A stretch of 64,000 nucleotides of DNA from contig NZ_CADFEI010000002.1 of the NCBI RefSeq assembly GCF_902833225.1, positions 620,001 through 684,000 of the forward strand, read 5' to 3'. The notes below the pieces were generated by a model. That model saw only the letters and a list, made by a program, of their open reading frames with translations, ran no database searches and was not told the DNA's origin. Origin of the DNA: Burkholderia sp. BCC1644. GTDB lineage: Bacteria; Pseudomonadota; Gammaproteobacteria; Burkholderiales; Burkholderiaceae. The position numbers and the translations under genes were made by a program. Positions 8,892-17,751 of this stretch are shown here, piece by piece; within the stretch, counting starts at the first letter, position 1, and every line of letters starts with the position of its first letter.

Positions 8892-9557
8892 ATGCGCATT
8901 CTCGTCGTGGAGGACGATGCCGAAATCGGCGCGGCGATCCGCAGCCGCCTGGCGCGGCTCGGCCACGCGGTCGATCTCGAAACCGACGGCGCGACCGCGC
9001 ACGGGTTGCTGCGCGTCGAGCGCTTCGACCTCGTCGTGCTCGACGCGAACCTGCCCGGCATGGACGGCTTCACGGTATTGCGCCACCTGCGCGCGTCGGG
9101 CAGCACGACGCCCGTGCTGCTCGTGACCGCGCGCTCGGCGATCGACGATCGCGTGAGCGGCCTCGGCCTCGGCGCCGACGACTATCTCGTGAAGCCGTTC
9201 GACTATCGCGAACTCGACGCGCGCGTGCAGGCGCTCCTGCGCCGCAACAGCGGCCATGCGAACGACGTGCTGACGCTCGGCGGCCTCGCGATCGACCGCA
9301 GCAGCCGCCTGGCAGAACTCGACGGCCAGCCGCTGTCGCTGTCGCGCCAGGAATTCGCGCTGCTCGAAATCCTCGCGAGCCGGCCGCAGCGCATCTTCTC
9401 GAAGGACGAACTGCTGAACCAGCTGTTCAGCTTCGGCAACGAGCCGACCACGAACGCGGTCGAGCAGTACGTGACGCGCGTGCGCAAGAAGCTGCAGGGC
9501 AGCTCGGTCGAGATCCGCACCGCGCGCGGGATGGGGTATCAGATTGTCGCGCATTGA
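8892..9557 (+). CDS. OmpR-family response regulator, TctD/QseB-like
   Basis: A 221-residue regulator. The receiver domain has EDD at 7-9, Asp51 in VVLDANLPG and Lys in DYLVKPFDY. The C-terminal winged helix (LSRQEFALLEILASRP ... VEQYVTRVRKKL) is of the OmpR type. The kinase gene overlaps its 3' end. It is divergent from the binding-protein cassette, and by analogy with TctDE and BctDE it probably controls that cassette or the MFS gene. Confidence 0.93.
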   Translation: MRILVVEDDAEIGAAIRSRLARLGHAVDLETDGATAHGLLRVERFDLVVLDANLPGMDGFTVLRHLRASGSTTPVLLVTARSAIDDRVSGLGLGADDYLVKPFDYRELDARVQALLRRNSGHANDVLTLGGLAIDRSSRLAELDGQPLSLSRQEFALLEILASRPQRIFSKDELLNQLFSFGNEPTTNAVEQYVTRVRKKLQGSSVEIRTARGMGYQIVAH

Positions 9558-10965
9558 CTGGTTCCCGAAGACGCTGTTCGGGCGCACGCTGCTGTTCATC
9601 GCGCTCGTCGTCGCGACCGGCGCGCTCGCGCTCGCGGCGATCGCGCGATATTACGCAGGCGTCGCGGCCGAACGCGCGTACGACCAGTTGCTTGCGGGCG
9701 CATCGATCCAGGTCGCGGAAAATCTCTACGTACAGGGCGGCGTGCTCGCGCTGAATCCGCCGGTGGCCGCACTGTCGACGCTGTCGCGCTACGACCTCGT
9801 CTATTACAAGGTCGTCGATTCGCGCGGCGTCGTCGTGGCCGGCTACAACGATCTCGCGAGCCCCGCGACGCTCGCCGCCGCGAAACAGGGCCCCGCGTTC
9901 GCGAATGCCGTCTACCAGGGGCACCGGATCCGCACCGCGACGATCGCGCGCTACATGCCCGAGGAAAGCACGCCGGGCTGGGCGCTCGTGACGGTCGCGC
10001 AAACCACCAACGCCCGCCAGCAGCTCACGAACGACATGAGCATCAAGGTGTGGACGCTGATCCTGCTGATGAGCGTGCTCGCGATCGGCGCAAGCGGCCT
10101 CGCGATCCGGCGCGGCCTGCGCCCGCTCGCGCAGATCGGCACGATCATCGCCGCGCGCGACCCGGCCGACCTGCGGCCGGTGGCCGTCGATACGCCGAGC
10201 GAGATCGACGCGATCATCGGGTCGATCAACGGGCTGATGCGCCGCCTCGCCGAACGCATCAACGCGATGCAGCGCTTCATCGCCGACGCCGCGCATCAGA
10301 TGCGCACGCCGCTTGCGCGGCTCGACGCGCAGATCGAGCTGCTCGACGGCGAATCCGATCCCGCGCGTCACGCGGCGCGGCTCGACGCGCTGCGCGCGAC
10401 CTCCTCGGACGTCGGCCGGCTCACCGGCCAGTTGCTCAATCACGCGATGGTGATTCATCGCACCGAGGTCGTGCCGCTGCACCCCGTCGAACTCGTCGCG
10501 CTCGCGAAAGAGGTACTCGGCCGCACGATTCCGCTCGCGGGCGAACGCGATGTCGCCGTGGCATTTGCGAGCGATGCGCCGCTGGCGTGGATCGACGGCG
10601 ACGCGATCAGCCTGCAGGAGGCGCTGTCGAACGTGCTGCACAACGCGCTGCTGCACGGCCATGCCGACGACATCGTCGTATCCGTCGCGACCAAGGGCAA
10701 TGCCGACGGCACGGTCACGCTGACCGTCACCGACAACGGCCGCGGGATTCCGCGCGAGCACTGGGACGCGGCATTGCAGCCGTTCGTACGAATCGCGCCG
10801 GACGGCAGCGAGCGGCGCACGGGGTCGGGCCTCGGGCTCGCGATCGTGCAGGAAGTGATGAAGGCGCACGGCGGGCGCGTCGGGTTTGCGTTTCCCGACG
10901 CGGGCGGGTTCGCGGTCGTGCTGACGTTTCCGCGCGCGGCGATGGCCGGCAAGGAAGAGACGTAG
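9544..10965 (+). CDS. sensor histidine kinase, TctE-like
   Basis: A 473-residue kinase. One N-terminal helix (~10-30), a periplasmic 2CSK_N-type domain (~30-165), a second helix (~168-190) and HAMP are followed by HisKA with His251 in ADAAHQMRTPLARL. The ATPase domain has NVLHNALLHG, DNGRGIP and GSGLGLAIV. The start is TTG at 9544, overlapping the regulator gene by 14 bases. An ATT at 9553 is the only near alternative. Kinases of this group sense organic acids, some through a partner binding protein, and the orphan binding protein at 7637 would suit that role. Confidence 0.92.
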   Translation: MSRIDWFPKTLFGRTLLFIALVVATGALALAAIARYYAGVAAERAYDQLLAGASIQVAENLYVQGGVLALNPPVAALSTLSRYDLVYYKVVDSRGVVVAGYNDLASPATLAAAKQGPAFANAVYQGHRIRTATIARYMPEESTPGWALVTVAQTTNARQQLTNDMSIKVWTLILLMSVLAIGASGLAIRRGLRPLAQIGTIIAARDPADLRPVAVDTPSEIDAIIGSINGLMRRLAERINAMQRFIADAAHQMRTPLARLDAQIELLDGESDPARHAARLDALRATSSDVGRLTGQLLNHAMVIHRTEVVPLHPVELVALAKEVLGRTIPLAGERDVAVAFASDAPLAWIDGDAISLQEALSNVLHNALLHGHADDIVVSVATKGNADGTVTLTVTDNGRGIPREHWDAALQPFVRIAPDGSERRTGSGLGLAIVQEVMKAHGGRVGFAFPDAGGFAVVLTFPRAAMAGKEET

Positions 10966-11022
10966 ACCGCCGGCATCGCGCGTGCGGCCGCACCCGATGC
11001 GGATGCGAAGACGACGCAGCGG

Positions 11023-11475
11023 TCAATCGTCGCTGTCGTCGGTAGCCGCCGTTGCGCTGCGCTCCGCATGCCGCGCCGCCAGCCGGTCGAGTTCGTCGTA
11101 CTGGCGATCGCAAAACAGCCGGCACAACGTGTCGACATCCGCGCGCGATTCGATGTCGATCGTTTCGACGTTCCGCTCCAGCTTGCCCTTTCCGAGACCG
11201 AACAGCCCCTTCTTCATCCGCATCGAGACAGCGAACAGCTGGAAGCCCGCCGCATGCGCATCGCTGAGCGCGGTCACCCACAACTCCCGCTGATCGTCGG
11301 CATGCTGCAGCACGAGGGCCGGCAACGGGCCCGTCTGCGTGTCGTCCCACTGCGCATGCTGCGCGACCCACGGGAACGCATCGAACGCGTGCATGAACGA
11401 CGCGTAGTCCGTCGCGCCTTGCGGATCCAGCTGATCGAAGGTGTAGCCGACTTTCTGAACGGAATAGGTCAACAT
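11023..11475 (-). CDS. hypothetical cytoplasmic protein
   Basis: A 150-residue soluble, acidic protein with no signal peptide, membrane segment or motif I recognise. It is rich in Asp/His (FMHAFDAFPWVAQHAQW) and ends in an acidic tail TDDSDD. The ATG at 11475 has GGAG eight bases upstream and is preferred to the GTG at 11484. It is convergent with the kinase gene. It is unlikely to belong to the sulfatase operon, since 287 bases separate it from the FGE stop. Confidence 0.65.
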   Translation of the reverse strand: MLTYSVQKVGYTFDQLDPQGATDYASFMHAFDAFPWVAQHAQWDDTQTGPLPALVLQHADDQRELWVTALSDAHAAGFQLFAVSMRMKKGLFGLGKGKLERNVETIDIESRADVDTLCRLFCDRQYDELDRLAARHAERSATAATDDSDD

Positions 11476-11762
11476 GCGCGGCACTCCATGGCGTTCGAGA
11501 TCGCGAGAACGTCAATCTACCTTGAATGCCGCCATCGATCATTATTTTTCGCAGGCCTGACGGAACGGCAAGGGAGCCACATGACGCGACGTGGCCCGGC
11601 AAACCGGGCCGGCCTCCCGTGCATCGCCGCGACATCGACACGGTTTGACATGGCGTCGATCGGGAACATGGCCGGCGTGCCACGATCGATTCGCCACCGT
11701 TGCGGCATGCGGGCCGTCGAGCCATTCAAGAACGTCCGGCCGCTCCGCTCGCGCGCCATCGG
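11476..11762. other. intergenic region between the FGE gene and the hypothetical protein
   Basis: 287 bases. Open frames exist on both strands but none combines a ribosome site with a protein-like composition. The central part (about 11520-11575) is AT-rich, with ATCATTATTTTTC, and could hold the promoter for the hypothetical gene at 11023-11475. No inverted repeat with a T-tract was found. Confidence 0.35.
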
Positions 11763-12623
11763 TCACTCGTGCGCGGCGTCGTACGCAATCCGGAAACCCG
11801 TGTGTCCGGTCGACGTATCCCGCGGCCGGCCTGTCCGGGCGGCGATGCGGTAGCGATAACAGTAGTCGCGATGACACAGATACGAACCGCCTTTCAGCGT
11901 GTGCTCCCGCTCCGCGAGCGCCTGACGGTTCCGGGCCTTTCCCGCGCTCGACAACGACTGCGTCAGGAACGGATCGGCGCACCATTCCCACACGTTGCCG
12001 CTGCAGTTGTACAACCCGGCGGGATTCGGTGAAAACGCATCGACCCGAACCGTGCCGGCATACCCGTCCGGCGACGTGTTCAGATGGGGAAACACGCCGT
12101 GCCAGATATTGCAGCACTGCATCTCGTCGGACGGCTCCTCATCGCCCCACGGATACCGGCGCGCCTGCGCGCCCCCTCTTGCCGCATGCTCCCACTCGGC
12201 CTCGGTCGGCAGCCGGCCGCCGCACCACGCCGCGAAGGCGCACGCGTCGTTCCACGACACATGCACGACCGGATGCTGCTCGCGTCCGGCAAGCGACGAA
12301 CCGGGCCCCTCCGGCGCCGCCCAGTTCGCGCCATCGATCGCCAGCCACCACGGCGCGTCCGCGGTGCCCACCAGATGGTTCGCCGAAACGGCGGACGATC
12401 GAAACACGTAGCTCCAGCCGATGCGCTCGGCTTCCGTGCGATACCCGGTCGCGGCGACGAACTCCGCGAACCGCGCATTCGAGACGGCATAACGATCCAT
12501 CCCGAACGCGCGCAGCGTGACGCGCCGCCGCGGCCCCTCGCCGTCCGCCTTGATGACGGGCGTATCCGTGCCGACCCAGCTCCTGCCTGCCTCGAACCAG
12601 ACGATGTCCCGCCTCGACGGCAT
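11763..12623 (-). CDS. formylglycine-generating enzyme (sulfatase-modifying)
   Basis: A 286-residue FGE-sulfatase fold protein. It would oxidise the active-site cysteine of sulfatases to Cα-formylglycine. Family hallmarks are visible: RRVTLRAFGMDRYAVSNARF near the N-terminus, LPTEAEWEHAARGG (138-151), NVWEWCADPF (210-219) and the catalytic pair Cys250/Cys255 in GGSYLCHRDYCYRYRIAAR. These two cysteines separate true FGEs from other family members. Both neighbouring sulfatases carry the target CxPxR motif. The ATG at 12623 gives the usual FGE N-terminus, but AGGAGG followed by TTG at 12734 lies in frame upstream and could add 37 residues. Confidence 0.9.
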   Translation of the reverse strand: MPSRRDIVWFEAGRSWVGTDTPVIKADGEGPRRRVTLRAFGMDRYAVSNARFAEFVAATGYRTEAERIGWSYVFRSSAVSANHLVGTADAPWWLAIDGANWAAPEGPGSSLAGREQHPVVHVSWNDACAFAAWCGGRLPTEAEWEHAARGGAQARRYPWGDEEPSDEMQCCNIWHGVFPHLNTSPDGYAGTVRVDAFSPNPAGLYNCSGNVWEWCADPFLTQSLSSAGKARNRQALAEREHTLKGGSYLCHRDYCYRYRIAARTGRPRDTSTGHTGFRIAYDAAHE

Positions 12624-12809
12624 GCCGGCGCCCGTGCTGTGGGTGCCCGATGCGCACGCATGCGCCGAAACGGCGGACAGTTGCTGGCGTTTTCCCGCGC
12701 CGGGACAGCACGATCGATGCTTGTCGTTACTCAATATTCCTCCTCGCCGGACCACCGTTTCCCCGTATCCGCCGGCCGCCGCATGTCAAACCCCGGATTG
12801 CATCGCACG

Positions 12810-14435
12810 TCAACCACCCGACGTCGGCGCGGCCTGCGCCGCGCGCTTGCGCTCGATCTCGGCGCGCATTGCCTGTGCCTGGACAGCAAGGTGCGCGCGC
12901 AACCGCTCCGCGCGATCCGCGTGACTGCGTGCCAGGAGTTGTGCGGGCTCGATTGCGCCCGTCGACGGCAGCCCGAGCCGCGTGTATTGCTCCTCCGGCG
13001 CGTCGTTGGCCCGCATCAGGTCGCGCATGAGTCCGGCCATCCGCAGTTCGACCGACTCGTCGTACAGCGGACGCTCCTGTTTCGGATCGTCATGCAGGTC
13101 GAACAGCAGCGTTCCCGAACGGTACGCATACCCGATCGGCCGGCTCGCGATCTTCATCGTCCGCACACCCTTCGTAAACGAAAAGGGTTCCGACAATTCG
13201 ATGTCCTGCAGTTCATCGACACCGAACATCTCCCGCATGTGGGTCGGCATCAACGTATATTCGTAAAGCGGTTCGTTACGGTCCGGGTTGGGGCCCGAGC
13301 GCATGTACACGTAACGACCGTCGGTCACGTTGACCTGTTCGCCATGCATGCCGAACAGCGCGGCCTCGCGAACGGGAACGTCCTCGTCGATCGTTTTCCC
13401 GAGCGCGCCGCCCTGCATGTCCGGCGTGGGTTCCAGCCCGAAGAAATCGAGCAGCGTCGGCGCGATATCGATCATCTGAACGAGCGACTGGCGCCGCACG
13501 CCTGCCCGACGGCACCGCGGATCCCAGATGAACAGCGGCGTATTGGCGAGTTCGTTGAACCACGGCTGGACCGTTTTCGCCCACCACCCGTGTTCGCCGA
13601 GCATGTACCCGTGGTCGGTGCAGACGATCAACATCGTGTCGCGCCACAGATCGAGCTCGTCCATCAGGTCGAGAACCCGCCCGAGCGAACGGTCGCACAT
13701 GGACACGAGCGCGGCGTACCCGGCTTGCGCGGTACGCATGTCGCCGTCCGTCTCGCCGGCGGAGACGGGGCCGTAGGGCGGCCAGTCGAAGTGCGCGTCG
13801 CCTCGATCGCCCGGGTAAAGGTCGCGATACTTCGGATAGCTGGCGAACGGCTCGTGCGGATCGAACGTCTCGATCTGCAGGAACCACGAATCCTTGTCGT
13901 GATTTTTTCTCAGGAACGCTTCGCCCGCATCGAAGGTCAGCGTTTGCGGATGGAGATCCTCGGTCGGGTAATACTGGCGGTTCACGAAATCCTGCCGCGC
14001 CGAGGTCTCCTTCAACGCGCCCTTGAGCCGGGCCGGCATCGGAGGCGGCCCGAGCTCCGCCTTCCATGGGTCGCCCTCCTGCCCACGGAAGAATTCCCAG
14101 CTGCTGTATCGCGTGTGGTAGGTCGCGCCGCCATCTTCCCAGTAGTGCGGATGATCGCTCGCCAGATGGGCATGAATGCCCTTCTTGCGCAGCATGGCCG
14201 GCATCGAATCGTCGAACGGCTCCAGCGGCCCCCAGCTGCGATGCAGAAAATTGTAGCGCCCGGTATGCAGTTCCCTGCGTGCCGGTATGCAGGCCATGCT
14301 GCCGATATAGCAGTTTTCGAAGGTCGCGCTGCGGTCGGCGAGCCGCTGGAAATTCGGCGCGTGGACCCAGGTGTTGCCGTACGGCGGCAGCATGTGCCGA
14401 TTCAGGCTGTCGTACATCACGAGTATGGCTTTCAT
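12810..14435 (-). CDS. cytosolic Cys-type sulfatase (S1 family)
   Basis: A 541-residue alkaline-phosphatase-superfamily sulfatase. MKAILVMYDSLNRHMLP supplies the N-terminal metal Asp. The activation motif is CIPAR at 49-53, so Cys49 should be converted to formylglycine. A second metal site is TDHGYMLGEHGWW. The gene has no signal peptide, so desulfation should occur in the cytoplasm. Substrate cannot be read from sequence. The low GC tail includes a Lys/Arg helix at the C-terminus. It sits 128 bases downstream of the BON gene and upstream of the FGE gene that would mature it. Confidence 0.92.
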   Translation of the reverse strand: MKAILVMYDSLNRHMLPPYGNTWVHAPNFQRLADRSATFENCYIGSMACIPARRELHTGRYNFLHRSWGPLEPFDDSMPAMLRKKGIHAHLASDHPHYWEDGGATYHTRYSSWEFFRGQEGDPWKAELGPPPMPARLKGALKETSARQDFVNRQYYPTEDLHPQTLTFDAGEAFLRKNHDKDSWFLQIETFDPHEPFASYPKYRDLYPGDRGDAHFDWPPYGPVSAGETDGDMRTAQAGYAALVSMCDRSLGRVLDLMDELDLWRDTMLIVCTDHGYMLGEHGWWAKTVQPWFNELANTPLFIWDPRCRRAGVRRQSLVQMIDIAPTLLDFFGLEPTPDMQGGALGKTIDEDVPVREAALFGMHGEQVNVTDGRYVYMRSGPNPDRNEPLYEYTLMPTHMREMFGVDELQDIELSEPFSFTKGVRTMKIASRPIGYAYRSGTLLFDLHDDPKQERPLYDESVELRMAGLMRDLMRANDAPEEQYTRLGLPSTGAIEPAQLLARSHADRAERLRAHLAVQAQAMRAEIERKRAAQAAPTSGG

Positions 14436-14563
14436 GATCGGTTCAATTCACTCTGCGTTTGATGCGTTGTGCGTGGCTGCCTCGTTCACGCGGGTTGCGC
14501 CGCCGGAACGGTCGCGCCGCCATGCCCGATGCAACGCATGCGATGATTCAAAGGGTTCCCGTC

Positions 14564-14968
14564 TCAGCGGGTCTGCGGACTGATGCGCAGCCGATTGCGC
14601 ACCTCGCCGACGCCCGGTACGCGCTGCGCGGCCGACACGGCCAGCGCGGCCTGCTCGGCATCGGCCACCTCGCCGGACAGCGTGACGACGCCGGACTTCG
14701 CGAAGATCAGCAGGCGGCTCGAATCGAGGCGTTTCGTTCGCGCCAGCGCGCCCGCCACCTGTTTGCGCAACTTGCGATCGGCCACCTTCGTCGCCTTGCG
14801 CGACTCGCTGCCCGAGGCCGACGCAGCTGACGCTGCCGCCGCCGTTGCCGATACCGCTTCCGGCATCGATGCCGCCCCACCCTGCGATTCCTGAGCCGCC
14901 GCGCTCAGCGCACTCAATGCGATCATCGCTGCCGCAAGGCAGCGGCATCCCGTTCTACCAACCTGCAT
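14564..14968 (-). CDS. periplasmic BON-domain protein
   Basis: A 134-residue protein. Residues 1-~25 form a signal peptide (CRCLAAAMIALSALSAAAQ). An Ala/Ser-rich linker runs to ~55, and a single BON domain covers ~65-130 (LRKQVAGALARTK ... VVTLSGEVADAEQA ... VPGVGEVRNRLRI). BON domains bind phospholipid or peptidoglycan-proximal surfaces in OsmY-like proteins. GGGAGA precedes the ATG. Its position between porin and sulfatase genes suggests an envelope role in the same operon, but a link with sulfate-ester use is inference only. Confidence 0.85.
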   Translation of the reverse strand: MQVGRTGCRCLAAAMIALSALSAAAQESQGGAASMPEAVSATAAAASAASASGSESRKATKVADRKLRKQVAGALARTKRLDSSRLLIFAKSGVVTLSGEVADAEQAALAVSAAQRVPGVGEVRNRLRISPQTR

Positions 14969-15034
14969 GTCGTTTCTCCCGTGATGCCCTGGCATCGCGC
15001 CGCTTCATGCGCCGCGACGCCATGGGCAATATCT

Positions 15035-16096
15035 CTAGAACTGCGTCATGACGCCGATCGATACACCGCTCACCGTGCGCCCGTCGGGACGCAGGTTCAG
15101 TGCCGATACGTTCGTCGGATCCTTCTTGTAGGCCCCCGAGAAGCCGTTCCGGTCGAACTCCACATAGAGTTCCGACCGTTTCGACAGGAAGTACTCGAGC
15201 ATCGCGTACGAAGTCGTCTTCCGGCCATCCGCCCCGGCAACGTTTTTCAGATTGCTGGCCATGTCGTAATAGGTGGCACCGGTGAACTGCAACGTCGGCG
15301 TGATCTGGTAGACGATGCCGACCCCGGGAATGTTGTCGCGCCGCTTGCTGCCGGCCGCGCTCGCCGCGGTAACCGCCAGCGCGCTGTAGTTCAGGTACAG
15401 CCGCGTCGGCCCGAGCTGCCACGTCGCGCCGCCCATTGCGGTTTGCGCCCACTGGTTGGTGGTGGCGCTGTAGGTCTTCTGATACGCGGCCGCGAGCAGC
15501 AGCGAGCGGAACTGATAGCTGGCGCCGACGGCCAGGTTCGTACCCGTGTGCCAGTCGCCGGCCACGCCTCCCGGCGAATAACTGGCTCTGAGCGCGAATC
15601 CGCCGAGCCGGCCGACGTATTTGACCGTGTTGTTAAAACGGGCATCGAGCGTAAAGAAATTGCCGCCCCAGACAATGCCGGGCGTCATCGCAAGCGTCGA
15701 GCCGTTGGCCTGGTTCGGATCGAGTTGAACGCCGATATCTTCGGCGGCGTTCAGCTGTCGTCCAAGCGTCAGCCGGCCGAATCCGCCCTCCAGTCCGACG
15801 TACGCCCGCTGCGAGAAAAGCGTATTCGACGATTTCAACGCACCGGTGCCCAGATTGAAGCCGCTTTGCAGCATGAACACGGCCCTCATTCCGCCGCCCA
15901 GGTCCTCCTTGCCCGTGAAACCGAGGGTGTTGCCCGCAATCGGATTGCTGTCGAAGCCGACCTGCTGCCCGCCCTTCCCGCCATCGGTCCATCGAACGCC
16001 GCCGCCGAGCGTGCCGAACAGCGTCACGCTCGACTGCGCGTACGCGCCTCCGCCAATCACCAGCGCAACCATGCCTAATGTCAGTCTCCTCACCAC
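15035..16096 (-). CDS. OmpC-type trimeric porin
   Basis: A 353-residue outer-membrane porin. The signal peptide is residues 1-20, ending AYA before QSSVTLFGTLGGGVRW, the classic start of Burkholderia/Bordetella porins. Amphipathic β-strands follow, with loop 3 around FNNTVKYVGRLGG, and the protein ends in MTQF with the C-terminal Phe needed for assembly. The start is GTG with GGAGGAGC upstream. It is the first gene of the porin-BON-sulfatase group and has its own AT-rich promoter region. It probably admits the locus substrate. Confidence 0.93.
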   Translation of the reverse strand: MVRRLTLGMVALVIGGGAYAQSSVTLFGTLGGGVRWTDGGKGGQQVGFDSNPIAGNTLGFTGKEDLGGGMRAVFMLQSGFNLGTGALKSSNTLFSQRAYVGLEGGFGRLTLGRQLNAAEDIGVQLDPNQANGSTLAMTPGIVWGGNFFTLDARFNNTVKYVGRLGGFALRASYSPGGVAGDWHTGTNLAVGASYQFRSLLLAAAYQKTYSATTNQWAQTAMGGATWQLGPTRLYLNYSALAVTAASAAGSKRRDNIPGVGIVYQITPTLQFTGATYYDMASNLKNVAGADGRKTTSYAMLEYFLSKRSELYVEFDRNGFSGAYKKDPTNVSALNLRPDGRTVSGVSIGVMTQF

Positions 16097-16112
16097 GCCG
16101 CTCCTCCAATAA

Positions 16113-16129
16113 TTAATAATCCTTATTAA
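16113..16129 (-). promoter_or_regulatory. AT-rich inverted repeat in the porin promoter region
   Basis: TTAATAA and TTATTAA are separated by 3 bases, 17 bases upstream of the porin GTG. On the porin strand a TTGAAC at 16142-16137 could serve as -35 with an AT-rich -10 inside the repeat. The left half, ATTAATAATCC, matches 9 of 11 positions of the left arm of the TetR palindrome at 21267, AATAATTATCC, so the same repressor might act here with lower affinity. That link is inference. Confidence 0.45.
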
Positions 16130-16232
16130 ATTGCATGTTCAACCTGCCTGCATCGAACCGGGCTTCTCCGAGCCTTGTGCGAGCCGGACGCGAATGCGCG
16201 CTTGACCTGCCGCCTTCGCGCCCGGTTATTGC

Positions 16233-17720
16233 CTATCGATCGTCCTGCGCACGCCACTCGCCGGGTCGCGGCAAATCGACGGGCGGGAAACGGGAGCCTT
16301 TCGCGGCGGGCAGGACGTCAGCCGTTTCGACTTGCCATCGCAACAGGCGCTCCAGCAGCCCGGCCTCGATGTCGGCAAACTCCGGCTTGCCGGCCAGGTT
16401 CGTCGTCTCGCTCGGATCGGTCGTGCGCCGATACAGCTCGGGCGCCTCGTAGAGTCGCCACACATACGTCCACTCCGGCGTCCGGATGACCGCGGCCTTG
16501 CCCACGGTCTCCGGCTGCCCGCTTTGCAGCTTCGCCTTGATGTCGTACGGAAAACCGGCCTGCTCGAAATGGTCGACTTCGCGGGTCAGGAAGCCGCCCT
16601 CGCTGAACACCTGCTCCCGATGCGTCTCCCCGGCCGCCAGAAGGCAGGGCGCGAAGCTCTTCCCGTAGTGCGCATGCGTCGCTTCCAGCCCCGCCAGCTC
16701 GAGCAGCGTGGGAAACACGTCGATCATCTCGACCATCGCGTTCGAAGTCGTGCCGGCCACGTCCGGCCCGGACGCGCCCGATACGATCAGCGGATTGCGC
16801 AACAGGCATTCGTGCACGCCCGACGGCCACTTCTCGGCGAGCCCGAAATCCCCGAGGTATTCGCCATGGTCCGAAAAGAACGTGGTGATCAGGCGCCCCG
16901 GCTCGGTGACCCGGCCGGCCGCCTCCATCACGCGGCCGACATGATGATCCAGTCTCGACACCATGCCGTAGTACACGGCGCGCAGTTCCCGCCATTGCGC
17001 ATCGGTCAGCTGGTCCCATCCATGCGCGTTGGACAGCGCATCGACATACGCCGGCATCCGGCCACTGCCAGCGACGCGCTCGGGCACCGCGGCGCGGTCG
17101 TACATCGAGAACCACGGCTCCTCCGCTTCGAACGGCGGATGCGGCGCAAACAGCGGGACATACAGCACCCACGGTTCGCGGGGCGGAGCGGCAAGCCAAT
17201 GCTCCGCCGTGCGGATCACCACTTCGTCGTATTCGATCGCGGCCTGCTCCTGCGAACGCTGCCCCCGAAAGAACGCGCGCACCATCGGGTCCGCGGGATC
17301 TCCTTTCGTCTTGCTCTGCAGGAATTCCGCCGCGCTTCGCCGCGTCTCTTCCGGCAGGAAGCCGTACTCATGCGCCGAACGCTCGGTCGCGCCGGGCGCG
17401 AACGAGTCGCCGCGGCCGCCGGCCATCGCAACGTGATAGCCGTTTTCCTTGAAGACGCGCAAGAAATTCGGCTCGTCCGGCCCCAGCAGGTAACCGAGCG
17501 TGCGATGCCCGGCCACGTGCGGATACTGTCCCGACAGGAATGACACGCGCGACGGCGAACAGACGCTGTGTTGTCCGAACGCCTGCGTGAATGCGACGCC
17601 GCCGGCGGCGAGCCGATCCAGGTTCGGCGTGAGAACGGGCGTCGCGGGATGGACCGCGTGAACGCAGTCGGCACGCAACTGGTCCGCGACGATGATGACG
17701 AAATTGGGCTTCGTGGTCAT
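16233..17720 (-). CDS. cytosolic Cys-type sulfatase (S1 family), second paralog
   Basis: A 495-residue sulfatase. PNFVIIVADQLRAD gives the N-terminal metal Asp, CSPSR at 54-58 is the formylglycine motif (Cys54), and FFSDHGEYLGDFGLAEKW is the second metal site. It has no signal peptide. It is clearly diverged from the sulfatase at 12810 and is more like choline-sulfatase/arylsulfatase-type S1 proteins. It starts 31 bases after the MFS stop, so it belongs to the GH3-MFS-sulfatase operon. The ATG at 17720 is used because the conserved core begins at once. Confidence 0.92.
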   Translation of the reverse strand: MTTKPNFVIIVADQLRADCVHAVHPATPVLTPNLDRLAAGGVAFTQAFGQHSVCSPSRVSFLSGQYPHVAGHRTLGYLLGPDEPNFLRVFKENGYHVAMAGGRGDSFAPGATERSAHEYGFLPEETRRSAAEFLQSKTKGDPADPMVRAFFRGQRSQEQAAIEYDEVVIRTAEHWLAAPPREPWVLYVPLFAPHPPFEAEEPWFSMYDRAAVPERVAGSGRMPAYVDALSNAHGWDQLTDAQWRELRAVYYGMVSRLDHHVGRVMEAAGRVTEPGRLITTFFSDHGEYLGDFGLAEKWPSGVHECLLRNPLIVSGASGPDVAGTTSNAMVEMIDVFPTLLELAGLEATHAHYGKSFAPCLLAAGETHREQVFSEGGFLTREVDHFEQAGFPYDIKAKLQSGQPETVGKAAVIRTPEWTYVWRLYEAPELYRRTTDPSETTNLAGKPEFADIEAGLLERLLRWQVETADVLPAAKGSRFPPVDLPRPGEWRAQDDR

Positions 17721-17751
17721 GAAATATCCGGTAGAAAAATACGAGTCGATG

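Noticed and set aside
11517-11759. 80-residue minus-strand frame between FGE and the hypothetical protein
   Set aside because: No ribosome site and no protein-like composition.
12084-14462. 792-residue open frame antisense to the first sulfatase
   Set aside because: The minus strand encodes a motif-complete sulfatase, and the plus-strand product has no domain structure.
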